A stretch of DNA of 39,809 nucleotides from Thalassospira lohafexi (GTDB lineage: Bacteria; Pseudomonadota; Alphaproteobacteria; Rhodospirillales; Thalassospiraceae), in contig NZ_NXGX01000015.1 in the NCBI RefSeq assembly GCF_002844275.1, positions 1-39,809 of the forward strand, written 5' to 3'. Shown here piece after piece: positions 23,420 to 30,699 of this stretch. Each line of letters starts with the position of its first letter. Position 1 is the first letter of the stretch. The position numbers and the translations under genes were made by a program. A model generated the notes under the pieces. It saw only the letters and a program-made list of their open reading frames with translations, did no database searches and was not told where the DNA came from.

Positions 23420-24181
23420 TCATCGTCCACACCACCCGGAACTACACACACTCACGGGGAATAAATCATCACTTGAGCCTTTGGCATGTTCCACAACAGC
23501 CCGAATACCAACCGCGCCACCATGGCGGGCGGGGCTGTACATCACACGCGGATTGCCTTTGCTGTTCGTGCCAGCATCCGTCTCTATGCGCTCTATCTCG
23601 GCAATACGGCGTTCTTCGAGGTGTTTTATCTCTTGCTGCCGTGCATTGACGCAGGGAGAACATTCCTTGGATCGATAAGGCAAAACCGGCAGGGGCGTTT
23701 TGTCGATCAGAGCGTTGCGCATCCGCTCGGTATGGCGCACCAATGGCGCATACAGGCTGCGGCCACCGTGGTTGGGACTTTCCTCAATCCATTCCGGCGC
23801 GTCGGTCCGCTCGCTGCTTTCCTCGCGCCGGATTCCCACCAGACAAATCGCTTCACAATCTGGATCATGTTCCGCCAGCCACCGGAAAGCCGGTTCGACC
23901 TTTAGGGCACCAGTACAGAATTGAAACCGTTTCCCGCCGCCACGCGGCCAAGCCTTCTTGCGCTTAACCAAGGCTTCCATGCCTTCGCTGCTGATCCGAT
24001 GCGGCGTAAAGCCAAGTTCACGAACCCATTGCTCGGCGATCTGTACGCGAGATTCCCAGAACCCCGCCGCCCAACCAGTGTCAGAATACGCGACATGAAC
24101 ATCTTTCAAGCCCTGCTCATAAGCCCACTGGATCAAGGCCACGCTGTCATTGCCGTAGGAGGCGAAAATCACATGCTGCAT
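23420..24181 (-). CDS. PAPS-reductase-like PP-loop protein
   Basis: A 253-residue protein of the adenine-nucleotide alpha-hydrolase fold. FASYGNDSVALIQW (residues 6-19) is a PP-loop variant of SGGxDS. VAYSDTGWAAGFW and RFQFCTGALKVEPAFRWL follow, then GIRREESSER, as in phosphoadenosine-phosphosulfate reductase/DndC-type proteins. Later Cys (CSPCVN and CSSGWC) could carry sulfur or bind metal. Phages carry such proteins often; their substrate is not settled. The ATG at 24181 overlaps the upstream stop (TGATG); the GTG at 24184 is less likely. Last gene before the late promoter. Confidence 0.8.
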   Translation of the reverse strand: MQHVIFASYGNDSVALIQWAYEQGLKDVHVAYSDTGWAAGFWESRVQIAEQWVRELGFTPHRISSEGMEALVKRKKAWPRGGGKRFQFCTGALKVEPAFRWLAEHDPDCEAICLVGIRREESSERTDAPEWIEESPNHGGRSLYAPLVRHTERMRNALIDKTPLPVLPYRSKECSPCVNARQQEIKHLEERRIAEIERIETDAGTNSKGNPRVMYSPARHGGAVGIRAVVEHAKGSSDDLFPVSVCSSGWCGR

Positions 24182-24720
24182 CACCGCACCACCTCCGCCA
24201 CATCATTCAACCACATGCGCAAATACGCCATTCCGGTCAGGTTGTCGCTGCTCTGGATTTTGCCGGTCAGCTTGGCAACCATCTTTGCCGGGGCGACGCC
24301 ATCGATCACAACAGCTTCAAGGAACATTATGCCAGCCTTGCCGACTGCGCTCTTGATTTTGTGGTACTTGGCCCGTGCATCAAGCTGATCGTCATTCATA
24401 CCGCTGGATGGTTTGGTTGATGCGCCTCGTATCGCTCTGATTGCAAGTGTTTCTGGGTCGATGCCTGATCGGATTCCGTCAGTTTTTGCGCACATCGCGT
24501 AAGATACTTCAAAATCCAACGCTGCCGCCATCTGGTCCTTGGTCAGCTTGTCGCGGTTGAATTGCTCCATCAGCCAATCACGGCCACTGGCCCGCCAGAT
24601 CATTTGGTTAACGCCTTTATCGCCCGGAATAACTGCCCTTGTCACCCGGCCTTGGTTCATGCGCTCAGGCGTTGGTCGGGTGCCTTGCGCAATGTCGGCT
24701 TTCTTTGCTCGCTTTGCCAT
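24181..24720 (-). CDS. DUF6456-like protein, candidate late regulator
   Basis: A 179-residue basic protein: AKRAKKADIAQG start, TKDQMAAALDFEVSYAM in the middle, and VGKAGIMFLEAVVIDGVAPAKMVAKL toward the end. The pattern resembles DUF6456 proteins in alphaproteobacterial prophages, which end in a helical domain ahead of late genes. Being in the Q slot, it may be the late regulator, but no biochemical motif shows this. Confidence 0.55.
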   Translation of the reverse strand: MAKRAKKADIAQGTRPTPERMNQGRVTRAVIPGDKGVNQMIWRASGRDWLMEQFNRDKLTKDQMAAALDFEVSYAMCAKTDGIRSGIDPETLAIRAIRGASTKPSSGMNDDQLDARAKYHKIKSAVGKAGIMFLEAVVIDGVAPAKMVAKLTGKIQSSDNLTGMAYLRMWLNDVAEVVR

Positions 24721-24732
24721 CTCTGCTCCTGC

Positions 24733-24900
24733 TCACTCTGTTTCCGACGACTTGAACTTTAGGTTTACGCCATCCTTTACCGCCAAGAGGACCGCTACGA
24801 ATATCGCCCAACCGCCACCATCACCCCAGTTCTCGAAGCCCAACCAGAGTGCTGTGATGATTGCGAACATCCAGACCGCGCCGAGAAAGAAATCACTCAT
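24733..24900 (-). CDS. Small two-TM membrane protein
   Basis: A 55-residue protein with membrane segments at about 5-20 (FLGAVWMFAIITALWL) and 29-43 (GWAIFVAVLLAVKDG), and a charged tail. TAGGAG lies 7 bases before the ATG. The start overlaps the stop of the next upstream gene (TGATG). Function unknown. Confidence 0.55.
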   Translation of the reverse strand: MSDFFLGAVWMFAIITALWLGFENWGDGGGWAIFVAVLLAVKDGVNLKFKSSETE

Positions 24901-25040
24901 CACCAATCTCCTACCTGCAACAAGCCGACGCCCAAGAAAGCAAGGCCACAGAGCAAGAACACCAACTTGAAAAACCGCTCGTTCGCCCGCGCCTCCTGCT
25001 GCTCTTGATCCAAGAACCACAGCAATGAGAATTTACGCAT
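24900..25040 (-). CDS. 46-residue single-TM protein
   Basis: A tiny gene, start and stop both in TGATG overlaps with neighbours. The protein has a hydrophobic N-terminal patch (FSLLWFL), a charged helix (DQEQQEARANERF) and a membrane segment (FKLVFLLCGLAFLGVGLL). Function unknown; coupled translation supports it being real. Confidence 0.5.
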   Translation of the reverse strand: MRKFSLLWFLDQEQQEARANERFFKLVFLLCGLAFLGVGLLQVGDW

Positions 25041-25240
25041 CAGCCTTCCCTCCGCCCGATAGGCTCCGGCCCGCTGCCGTAGGGGTTGAAGCCGTCGTCG
25101 CTTGCGTCCTCAACAATTCTGGAAAGCGGCTTTACTGACCCCGTTTGCCGATCAACATGGATGAGTAATGCGCCATTCTTGCAGAACTCGTCCCAAGCTT
25201 GCCAAGCTTGCATGAGGTGATGCGGATTATTCGTGTTCAT
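25040..25240 (-). CDS. Small soluble protein of unknown function
   Basis: A 66-residue protein (HLMQAWQAWDEFCKNGALL, then HVDRQTGSVKPLSRIVED). Its stop overlaps the next ATG (TGATG) and its start lies 3 bases after the preceding tiny gene. Family not recognised. Confidence 0.55.
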   Translation of the reverse strand: MNTNNPHHLMQAWQAWDEFCKNGALLIHVDRQTGSVKPLSRIVEDASDDGFNPYGSGPEPIGRREG

Positions 25241-25243
25241 GCG

Positions 25244-25336
25244 TCACTGCCCTCCCGGCCATACCACGGTGAAAACAAGGAACGCCAGAGACGCGAAAAC
25301 GGCGAATCTAGCAATGCGCTCATTGAGTTTGTTCAT
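25244..25336 (-). CDS. 30-residue single-TM peptide
   Basis: MNKLNERIARF followed by a membrane segment (AVFASLAFLVFTVVW) and PGGQ. Its ATG at 25336 overlaps the stop of the upstream gene (TGATG). Very small, so modest confidence; the coupling and the clean membrane profile support it. Confidence 0.4.
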   Translation of the reverse strand: MNKLNERIARFAVFASLAFLVFTVVWPGGQ

Positions 25337-25755
25337 CACGCACCGCCTTTCAGGGCTTCGCGGGCCTTGATGACGTGCGGCTCTTCTTCCGGGTCCCAGT
25401 TGCCGCAATCGCCAGAGGCAGCAAGCTGAACGTATTCTTTCAGGGCCCCATCAAGCGCACCCCGCAGCCGTGCGTTCTCATCGGCGCATTCGTTGTGGAA
25501 ATCCGTAAACTCGATCATGTCTTTTTCGATGTTCCGACACGCCGAAATAAGGGTGAGGATGTCACCAAACACAAGATCAACCGTTCCTTTGACCGAAAGG
25601 TCTTCGCTGCGAATGCTGTGCGACATGATCACGTCGCTATCGTCGAACCCGGACGCATCACAGAACGCCTGCAACCGACGAAGCGATATCGACGAATCAC
25701 TGATCGCAGCCGCATCAGCCGTCACGTCCATGGGGTTATTCTCCGGGTTTTTCAT
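25336..25755 (-). CDS. Acidic early protein of unknown function
   Basis: A 139-residue acidic helical protein (ISLRRLQAFCDASGFDDSDVI, LISACRNIEKDMIEF, ENARLRGALDGALKEYVQL). AAAGGA lies 7 bases before the ATG. It lies just downstream of the C5 methyltransferase, in the early leftward operon. Function unknown. Confidence 0.6.
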   Translation of the reverse strand: MKNPENNPMDVTADAAAISDSSISLRRLQAFCDASGFDDSDVIMSHSIRSEDLSVKGTVDLVFGDILTLISACRNIEKDMIEFTDFHNECADENARLRGALDGALKEYVQLAASGDCGNWDPEEEPHVIKAREALKGGA

Positions 25756-25765
25756 CTCAAATCCT

Positions 25766-26557
25766 TTACGTGTCCGATATCACGGTTGGTTTGTGCGGGT
25801 TATTGGCCTCGGCTTGGAGTATCGCGTGGCCTATCATTTCGGGGATTTCCGGCACGACAGCGTTCCCGATGGATTTATTTCTGTGTATCCCGTTGGGTAT
25901 CCCATGACCTGTTCCGCAGTCTCTGGCACTGGATACCGTTGGCCAAGCACAAGGCTGCACCAGTCCTGCCAATTGTTCCTCTCTGGATTTGCTTTGCCAC
26001 GCCTCGGTGATGTACGCCCTCCCTTGTATGCCGTAGCATTCGGGGTAGGCCATAATCCAAACTCGATCCCGAAGCTGCCTGGCACCAACGTAGGAAGCCG
26101 GTATGCAGTGCCATTCTGCATCATACCCGAGCGCGGCCAAGTCTCCGAGAACACGGCCAAACCATCCGCCTCGTTGTTCGCTAGGGCCACTAAGCAGGTT
26201 TGTGACGTTCTCCACGATGACGTATCGCGGTTGTAGCTCGCCAACAAGACGGGCAATTTCTGACCATAACCCGCTTCGCTCTGCTGTGATGCCGGCCTGC
26301 TTTCCAGCAACGGACAAGTCTTGACACGGGAACCCTCCGCAGATGACTTCAATGCTGATTCCATCTCGTTCCAGTTGATCGGCAGTAAGGGTTCTGACAT
26401 CTTCATAGATCGGCACCTCCGGCCAGTGTTTACGCAAAACCTTGCGCGGGAATTCTTCGATTTCACAGAAGGCCACGGTTTCGAAACCTCCTGTGCGTTC
26501 AAGGCCGAGCGAGAAGCCTCCGATGCCGCTGAACAGATCGAGGACTTTCAGGGTCAC
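25766..26557 (-). CDS. DNA cytosine-5 methyltransferase
   Basis: A 263-residue methyltransferase, short for the family. Motifs in order: I DLFSGIGGFSLG (7-18), IV GGFPCQDLS (74-82, catalytic C78), VI ENV (116-118), VIII QLRDRVW (161-167), X SIGNAVVPEI (229-238). Only about 60 residues separate VIII and X, so the target-recognition domain is very small. It uses S-adenosylmethionine to methylate C. No restriction enzyme partner is present, so it is probably a self-protection or regulatory enzyme. The GTG start at 26557 overlaps the upstream stop (GTGA). A +1-frame ORF lies inside it. Confidence 0.9.
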   Translation of the reverse strand: MTLKVLDLFSGIGGFSLGLERTGGFETVAFCEIEEFPRKVLRKHWPEVPIYEDVRTLTADQLERDGISIEVICGGFPCQDLSVAGKQAGITAERSGLWSEIARLVGELQPRYVIVENVTNLLSGPSEQRGGWFGRVLGDLAALGYDAEWHCIPASYVGARQLRDRVWIMAYPECYGIQGRAYITEAWQSKSREEQLAGLVQPCAWPTVSSARDCGTGHGIPNGIHRNKSIGNAVVPEIPEMIGHAILQAEANNPHKPTVISDT

Positions 26558-27177
26558 ATCTTCATCCCCTCACCCGTAGAACGCAGCATTTCCAGAACCC
26601 TCGCAGACCGTGCGTCATGCGCTGCCTTTTCCTCGTCGGTGTAATCGGCGTATGACCGGCCTTTGCTTTCTGTTCGGCGCTTTTCGCCCCGGTATGGCGC
26701 ATTCTCCAGGCATTCAAGCAGTGACTTCCGCATCGAGGCTTCCCGCTCGATCTTCTGGATCACCTCGGCGGCTACTGGTACCCACATCGATGTCTTGTGC
26801 CAGTTCCGCAGCGTGTGCAGCACAAGGTCTTTCGGGTATTCCGACAGCCCGTCGATCATTGCGGTGTAGCGCAGATCCCTCGAAGCCTTGCTTTCGGATG
26901 CCCGGTCTTTCGACAGAACGCAGTTGGCTTGCAGGAACACATAGGCCTCGGTGATTTCCCGTTGGGCTGCTGGCGCCATGCTGGCCTTCACCTCTGCCAC
27001 GGCTCTGTCACGTCCAGTACCATCCACTGGACCAACCGACTTGAACCCGGTGACCTCGAAATCAACCGTTGTGACGGGAATGATATTCCGCAGCGGCTTC
27101 CAGAAGACCGTCAAAGCCTGATTGGTTTGCACCGGGTCCGCGATATCCATGGTCTTGGTTAGCGTTAGAGCGGTCAT
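26554..27177 (-). CDS. Candidate replication accessory / helicase-loader-slot protein
   Basis: A 207-residue protein. The segment MIDGLSEYPKDLVLHTLRNWHKTSMWVPVAAEVIQKIE (about 119-156) resembles small proteins that follow O-like initiators in alphaproteobacterial phages. The C-terminus is basic (RGEKRRTESKGRSYADYTDEE). GGAGGG precedes the ATG at 27177, inside the end of the O-like gene, so the two overlap by 116 bases. By lambda analogy the slot is that of P (helicase loader); no ATPase motif is visible. Confidence 0.6.
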   Translation of the reverse strand: MTALTLTKTMDIADPVQTNQALTVFWKPLRNIIPVTTVDFEVTGFKSVGPVDGTGRDRAVAEVKASMAPAAQREITEAYVFLQANCVLSKDRASESKASRDLRYTAMIDGLSEYPKDLVLHTLRNWHKTSMWVPVAAEVIQKIEREASMRKSLLECLENAPYRGEKRRTESKGRSYADYTDEEKAAHDARSARVLEMLRSTGEGMKM

Positions 27178-27802
27178 AAGCGCCCTCCATGAGTTTGATA
27201 AAGCTGCTCTGTTGCAGGAGAAAATCAAAACTGGCCTTCCAGTCGCCAGTGTGCCCGAGCAAAAAAGGACTTCCCCTGATCTTGTCCAGAGCAGCACTCC
27301 AGCCTTCAATGCCCCCACAATCTTTCAGGCGGGCTTTCAGCTTGGTCTTTCGCGTTGGGCTGATGACTTGTGCTTTCGAGAGACCACACTCTTCTGCCAT
27401 GGTGTTGTATTCATCCACGGCGATCTGACATATATCTGGTTCATTGACTGGTTCAGAAGAGTGATAGGTTCTGGTGCTTTCTGGGCCTACAGGGGGTGTG
27501 CTTTCTGGGCCTACAGGTGTGCTGTTTCGGCCTACAGGGTGTAGGCTGAGAACATACAGGTTTGAGGTGTTTCCTTTTGGGCCTTTACGGTTCTCTATTT
27601 TCAAGAACCCGTCTTTTTCTAAGGCCTTGATATGCTTACGAACAGTGCTTTTATCTATCTCGCAATCGTCAGCGATATATTGATAACTAGGCCAGCATTC
27701 GCCGCTGTCGTTTGCATTGTCCGCAAGTTTGATCAGAACCAGCTTGCGGAGTGGGTTGCCGACCTTTGCTTTCATGGCGAGAGTCATTAATGACATGCTC
27801 AT
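27062..27802 (-). CDS. O-like replication initiator with winged-helix N-terminus
   Basis: A 246-residue protein. Residues about 15-85 form an HTH domain of the HTH_36 type (AKVGNPLRKLVLIKLADNAND, YIADDCEIDKSTVRKHIKALEKDGFLKI). A linker with PVGPEST repeats (about 86-112) is encoded by iteron-like DNA. The C-terminal part (YNTMAEECGLSKAQVISP, WKASFDFLLQQSSFIKLMEG) resembles replication proteins of temperate phages. It probably binds the repeats in its own gene and recruits host helicase. It starts by ATGA overlap with the methyltransferase stop. Confidence 0.8.
   Translation of the reverse strand: MSMSLMTLAMKAKVGNPLRKLVLIKLADNANDSGECWPSYQYIADDCEIDKSTVRKHIKALEKDGFLKIENRKGPKGNTSNLYVLSLHPVGRNSTPVGPESTPPVGPESTRTYHSSEPVNEPDICQIAVDEYNTMAEECGLSKAQVISPTRKTKLKARLKDCGGIEGWSAALDKIRGSPFLLGHTGDWKASFDFLLQQSSFIKLMEGAYDRSNANQDHGYRGPGANQSGFDGLLEAAAEYHSRHNG
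27474..27546. repeat. ori: Iteron cluster, candidate replication origin
   Basis: GTGCTTTCTGGGCCTACAGG occurs identically at 27474-27493 and 27498-27517. A third copy at 27519-27538 matches 17 of 20. The last part also pairs with TGTAGGC (27540-27546) as an inverted copy. Spacing is 24 and 21 bases. The units lie in the linker of the O-like gene, the same arrangement as the lambda origin. A moderately AT-rich stretch follows downstream in the gene. Confidence 0.6.
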
Positions 27803-28581
27803 TCCGCAGCCTCCGCGTCGAACAGGCCGACCTGTGTTTTCTTGCTTGATAGGAACATGTCTGGCTCACGCTGTGCGGCTGAAATCCGCTCGCAGGCGAT
27901 ATCAAAATATCGTTCGCTCTTCTCTATACCGATAAAGCGACGGCCCTGCTTGACGCAGGCAACACCGGTTGTGCCGCTGCCCATAAACGGGTCGAGAATG
28001 AGTTGATCCGGATTGGTGAAGTCGTTGATCAGTTCCGCCATAAGACGCCACGGCTTTTCAGTTGGGTGGCGGCGGTCGCGGTCCTTTGCATTGGTGCAGT
28101 GGGTGTAAACCCCACGCTTTCCGCCTGCATTCCATTTGGCGTAACCTGTGCCACACCACGCCACGACAAAGTTCTCCGCTCCCATGGCCGGGCCTTGCCC
28201 GTTCATCTGTGGCGCAGCGTCCGGCTTTATCCATACACAGGCACGCTTGTACTTGGCGTCACTGGCGTTGATGGTATTCGCCCACCGACCGACACCTTCT
28301 GGTGAGCAAAACGCCAGCAGCCATCCCGAACAAATAGCAGCACACTGCGAAACCACTTCGTCGCGGATGTCGTCAATTGCATCGAAATCAAGCGATTGAA
28401 TCTCTGGCTTGCCATCAGTGCGAAGCTTACGCTGGCTCGCCTTCGCCTTCGCCTGATGCATGATGGCTTCGTATGGCGGATCTGTCATAACGTGATCAAC
28501 CGGGTCGATGTGCGGCATAACCTCAAGACAGTTGCCGAGATACAGCGTGCAGTCGCCAATTGTTTCGGTGCGAAACTGCAT
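27799..28581 (-). CDS. DNA adenine methyltransferase (beta-class order)
   Basis: A 260-residue protein with DPPY (34-37) near the start and DPFMGSGTTG near residue 215, the motif IV then motif I order of beta-class N6-adenine/N4-cytosine methyltransferases. The segment between them (AFCSPEGVGRW, ACVWIKPDAAPQMNGQGP) belongs to the target-recognition area. There is no partner nuclease. In alphaproteobacteria such phage enzymes may act on host sites such as GANTC, but specificity cannot be read here. The ATG at 28581 overlaps the upstream stop (TGATG). Confidence 0.88.
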   Translation of the reverse strand: MQFRTETIGDCTLYLGNCLEVMPHIDPVDHVMTDPPYEAIMHQAKAKASQRKLRTDGKPEIQSLDFDAIDDIRDEVVSQCAAICSGWLLAFCSPEGVGRWANTINASDAKYKRACVWIKPDAAPQMNGQGPAMGAENFVVAWCGTGYAKWNAGGKRGVYTHCTNAKDRDRRHPTEKPWRLMAELINDFTNPDQLILDPFMGSGTTGVACVKQGRRFIGIEKSERYFDIACERISAAQREPDMFLSSKKTQVGLFDAEAAE

Positions 28582-29201
28582 CATTGCGGCAACTTCATTC
28601 CGGCCTCGGCCAGAAACGTCATGGAAGGACACGGAAAGCCATTCAGGATGCATACACCGTCATCCCGTACCGATGCGGTTTGGCCGGACATTCCATCGAG
28701 AATACGGGCTGCGATGTAATAAGGGTGCGTGCCGGTGTCGATGTTAACGCTCATCGACTTTACTTTTTCGGCCTGTTGGTTTGCCGCGGCGTCTTTCTTT
28801 TTGGCTCTTTGCGTGAAAGTGCACACCACTGGAAGGTTGATTCCGCTGCGTGATATCGAAGTGATCGCGCCTTTGCGACTGATGTTGAATCTCTTGGCAA
28901 CCAACTGGAGGATATCGTCGCGCTCGCGGCCTTCATCCAGAAGACTGTTCACCATGTGGGCAAGGCTCTTGCGCTGTTCATCTGTTAGGCGCTTTGGTTT
29001 GCCGGGTTTCGTACTGATGCGCTGCGCCCGACCAAGGCACAGGCCAAGGTATGTTTTCATAGCCCGCCTGACACTTTCCGGGGATCGGCCGATTTTTGGC
29101 CCGATGTGATCCGCCAGAGGTTGCCCGACATAGCCTTGCGCGACTGCTTCTGCATGCACCTTACGAAGTTCTTCTATTTCATCTTTGAACCAGTTCGCCA
29201 T
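28581..29201 (-). CDS. HTH-like regulator of unknown specificity
   Basis: A 206-residue protein with an N-terminal helix-rich segment (LADHIGPKIGRSPESVRRAMKTYLG, about 29-54) like an HTH, then a second HTH-like stretch (ILQLVAKRFNISRKGAITSISRSG, near 97-120). A C-terminal mixed domain follows (SGQTASVRDDGVCILNGFPC). The start at 29201 overlaps the previous stop (TGATG). A DNA-binding role is likely; target unknown. Confidence 0.6.
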   Translation of the reverse strand: MANWFKDEIEELRKVHAEAVAQGYVGQPLADHIGPKIGRSPESVRRAMKTYLGLCLGRAQRISTKPGKPKRLTDEQRKSLAHMVNSLLDEGRERDDILQLVAKRFNISRKGAITSISRSGINLPVVCTFTQRAKKKDAAANQQAEKVKSMSVNIDTGTHPYYIAARILDGMSGQTASVRDDGVCILNGFPCPSMTFLAEAGMKLPQ

Positions 29202-29440
29202 CACACACCTCGCTTCGCATGAACAAAGGCAGGATCGGCGACACCGACAACGCCTGCCGCATTGGTCGCGATCAATTCATCAAGCAGTGTTTCCTCACAC
29301 CGGGCGCGGCACTTGCTCATCAGGCGAGTGTCATTTCTGGCGCTGGCAGCACGGGCTTTTTTGCAACACTCGGCATATGCTCGGTGTGCCTTCATTGCCT
29401 TCGAGAATGCGTCTATTTCGTCAAGGTGCTCTAAAGTCAT
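29201..29440 (-). CDS. Small charged helical protein of unknown function
   Basis: A 79-residue, highly helical and charged protein (HLDEIDAFSKAMKAHRAYAECCKKARA, CRARCEETLLDEL), with four cysteines. The ATG at 29440 overlaps the previous stop by ATGA. Family not recognised. Confidence 0.6.
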   Translation of the reverse strand: MTLEHLDEIDAFSKAMKAHRAYAECCKKARAASARNDTRLMSKCRARCEETLLDELIATNAAGVVGVADPAFVHAKRGV

Positions 29441-29664
29441 TCGATTACTCCATCTACAAGTCGGCGCACCTCGACGCGGCCACACCCAATGATTTTTGCG
29501 ACCTGCCCCTCTGAAAGGACTTCTTCCCTATGGAGTTGGATAAGAGCATCCTGCATGCGCTTCACCTGACCAGTGCCGGACTTGAAGCGTGAATAAGTTC
29601 CGCTGTGTCCTCGCTGCCCGTATTTGGCCCGTCTGGTTTCCCATGCGCGTTGTCTATTGGTCAT
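29437..29664 (-). CDS. Small HTH protein
   Basis: A 75-residue basic protein: NRQRAWETRRAKYGQRGHSGTY, then an HTH-like end (LHREEVLSEGQVAKIIGCGRVEVRRLVDG, about 44-72). Its ATG overlaps the RuvC-like stop. It is probably a DNA-binding regulator; similar small HTH proteins occur in alphaproteobacterial phages. Confidence 0.6.
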   Translation of the reverse strand: MTNRQRAWETRRAKYGQRGHSGTYSRFKSGTGQVKRMQDALIQLHREEVLSEGQVAKIIGCGRVEVRRLVDGVIE

Positions 29665-30125
29665 AACAAAACTCCGTTCTGCTCTTTCGCCCAATACATC
29701 AGGGCGATTGCATCCGCTTCGTTGTCGTCTTTTGGGGAATGGCCGCGTTTACGTGCGGCATCGATCATGACGTCTTTCTTGGCGTTGCCCTTGCCGGTCG
29801 CGTGCTTCTTGATCGTGCCGACAGGGACGCCTTGATAAGCAATGTTCTGTTCTTCACACCACGCAGTTAGATGGGCCATCAGTCCGCCGTAAACGTGCGC
29901 GGCATCCGTTCCGATGTGACGACGGACTTCCTCGAAATACAGGGCATCGAACCCACCCTGTATTTGGTGAATTTCTGCCAGCCACTGGCGAAAACGCAGG
30001 AACCGCATTCCCCCGCCCTCGAAACGTCCGGACTTAAAATTGATTGTCCCGCTGACGATTGGCAAAGTGCCATCAGCAACAGCCCATCCGGTGGTTGTTC
30101 CGAGGTCGAGGGAAAGGATTTTCAT
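29661..30125 (-). CDS. RuvC-like Holliday-junction resolvase
   Basis: A 154-residue nuclease of the RNase H fold. MKILSLDLGTTTGWAV gives the first catalytic Asp (7); LYFEEVRRH the Glu (about 65); DDNEADAIAL the last acids (about 134-138). It would resolve four-way junctions made by ERF annealing or replication before packaging. Size matches phage RuvC proteins. It starts 2 bases after the GapR-like gene. Confidence 0.88.
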   Translation of the reverse strand: MKILSLDLGTTTGWAVADGTLPIVSGTINFKSGRFEGGGMRFLRFRQWLAEIHQIQGGFDALYFEEVRRHIGTDAAHVYGGLMAHLTAWCEEQNIAYQGVPVGTIKKHATGKGNAKKDVMIDAARKRGHSPKDDNEADAIALMYWAKEQNGVLL

Positions 30126-30127
30126 AA

Positions 30128-30373
30128 TCAGCCCATCCCCAAAGCGCGTTTGTAGACCTCAAGGATTTGTTCCTGTTCGCTGCGCTCGTGGTCTTCGATT
30201 TTGCGCAGGCGGATGATCTCGCGAAGGATTTTTACGTCATAGCCAAGGGCTTTGGCCTCGCCATAAACTTCCTTGATATCCGTCATCAGGTTGCTTTTTT
30301 CTTCTTCAAGACGCTCGATGCGCTCGACATAACTGGCAAGTTGATCTGCCTGAATTCCGCCGACTTCGGTCAT
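30128..30373 (-). CDS. GapR-like (DUF2312) DNA-binding protein
   Basis: An 81-residue protein aligned by eye with GapR of Caulobacter: QLASYVERIERLEEEKSNL, then DIKEVYGEAKALGYDVKIL, then RKIEDHERSEQEQILEVY. GapR is an alphaproteobacterial chromosome protein that binds overtwisted DNA ahead of replication forks and helps topoisomerases. A phage copy could aid phage replication or interfere with the host protein. GAGGTG precedes the ATG at 30373; it overlaps the upstream gene by ATGA. Confidence 0.85.
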   Translation of the reverse strand: MTEVGGIQADQLASYVERIERLEEEKSNLMTDIKEVYGEAKALGYDVKILREIIRLRKIEDHERSEQEQILEVYKRALGMG

Positions 30374-30645
30374 TGGGTCACCTCGCAATACGCGCTGGCA
30401 AAGACCGGTATCCGTCCACGCATGCCGGGGTGCTCAACCTCAATCGCTCCGGGGTGAACGGCGACAACCTTCGCCGTCCCATCAAATCCGTCAGCCAACA
30501 GGTATTTCGATGCAGGAATCCCTGCTGATTCCATTTTTTCGCGATAGCTGGGCCAGCCCGCATCTTCTCCTCGCGGCCACGACCCCCAGCAATGCTTGAC
30601 TTTGTTACCGGGGAGGATGTCCGCCCCATTACAGTCCTTGCTCAT
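30370..30645 (-). CDS. Small protein of unknown function
   Basis: A 91-residue protein: SKDCNGADILPGNKVKHCWG at the start and TAKVVAVHPGAIEVEHPG near the end, a beta-rich fold, possibly an SH3-like barrel (GNKV, VAVHPGAIEV). GAGGA lies 9 bases before the ATG at 30645. Function not recognised. It lies just downstream of the structured RNA region. Confidence 0.6.
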   Translation of the reverse strand: MSKDCNGADILPGNKVKHCWGSWPRGEDAGWPSYREKMESAGIPASKYLLADGFDGTAKVVAVHPGAIEVEHPGMRGRIPVFASAYCEVTQ

Positions 30646-30699
30646 TTCTATTTTCCTCAACGGTTTCGGTGTTCATTTTGTTTGCTCGTTTCCGCCAAA

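Noticed and set aside
25493..26236. Plus-strand open frame of 247 codons across the C5 methyltransferase
   Set aside because: Antisense to a gene with all expected methyltransferase motifs; composition reads as a shadow.
28581..29201. GcrA-type cell-cycle regulator
   Set aside because: The N-terminal HTH is not close to the GcrA start pattern; left as an unassigned HTH protein.
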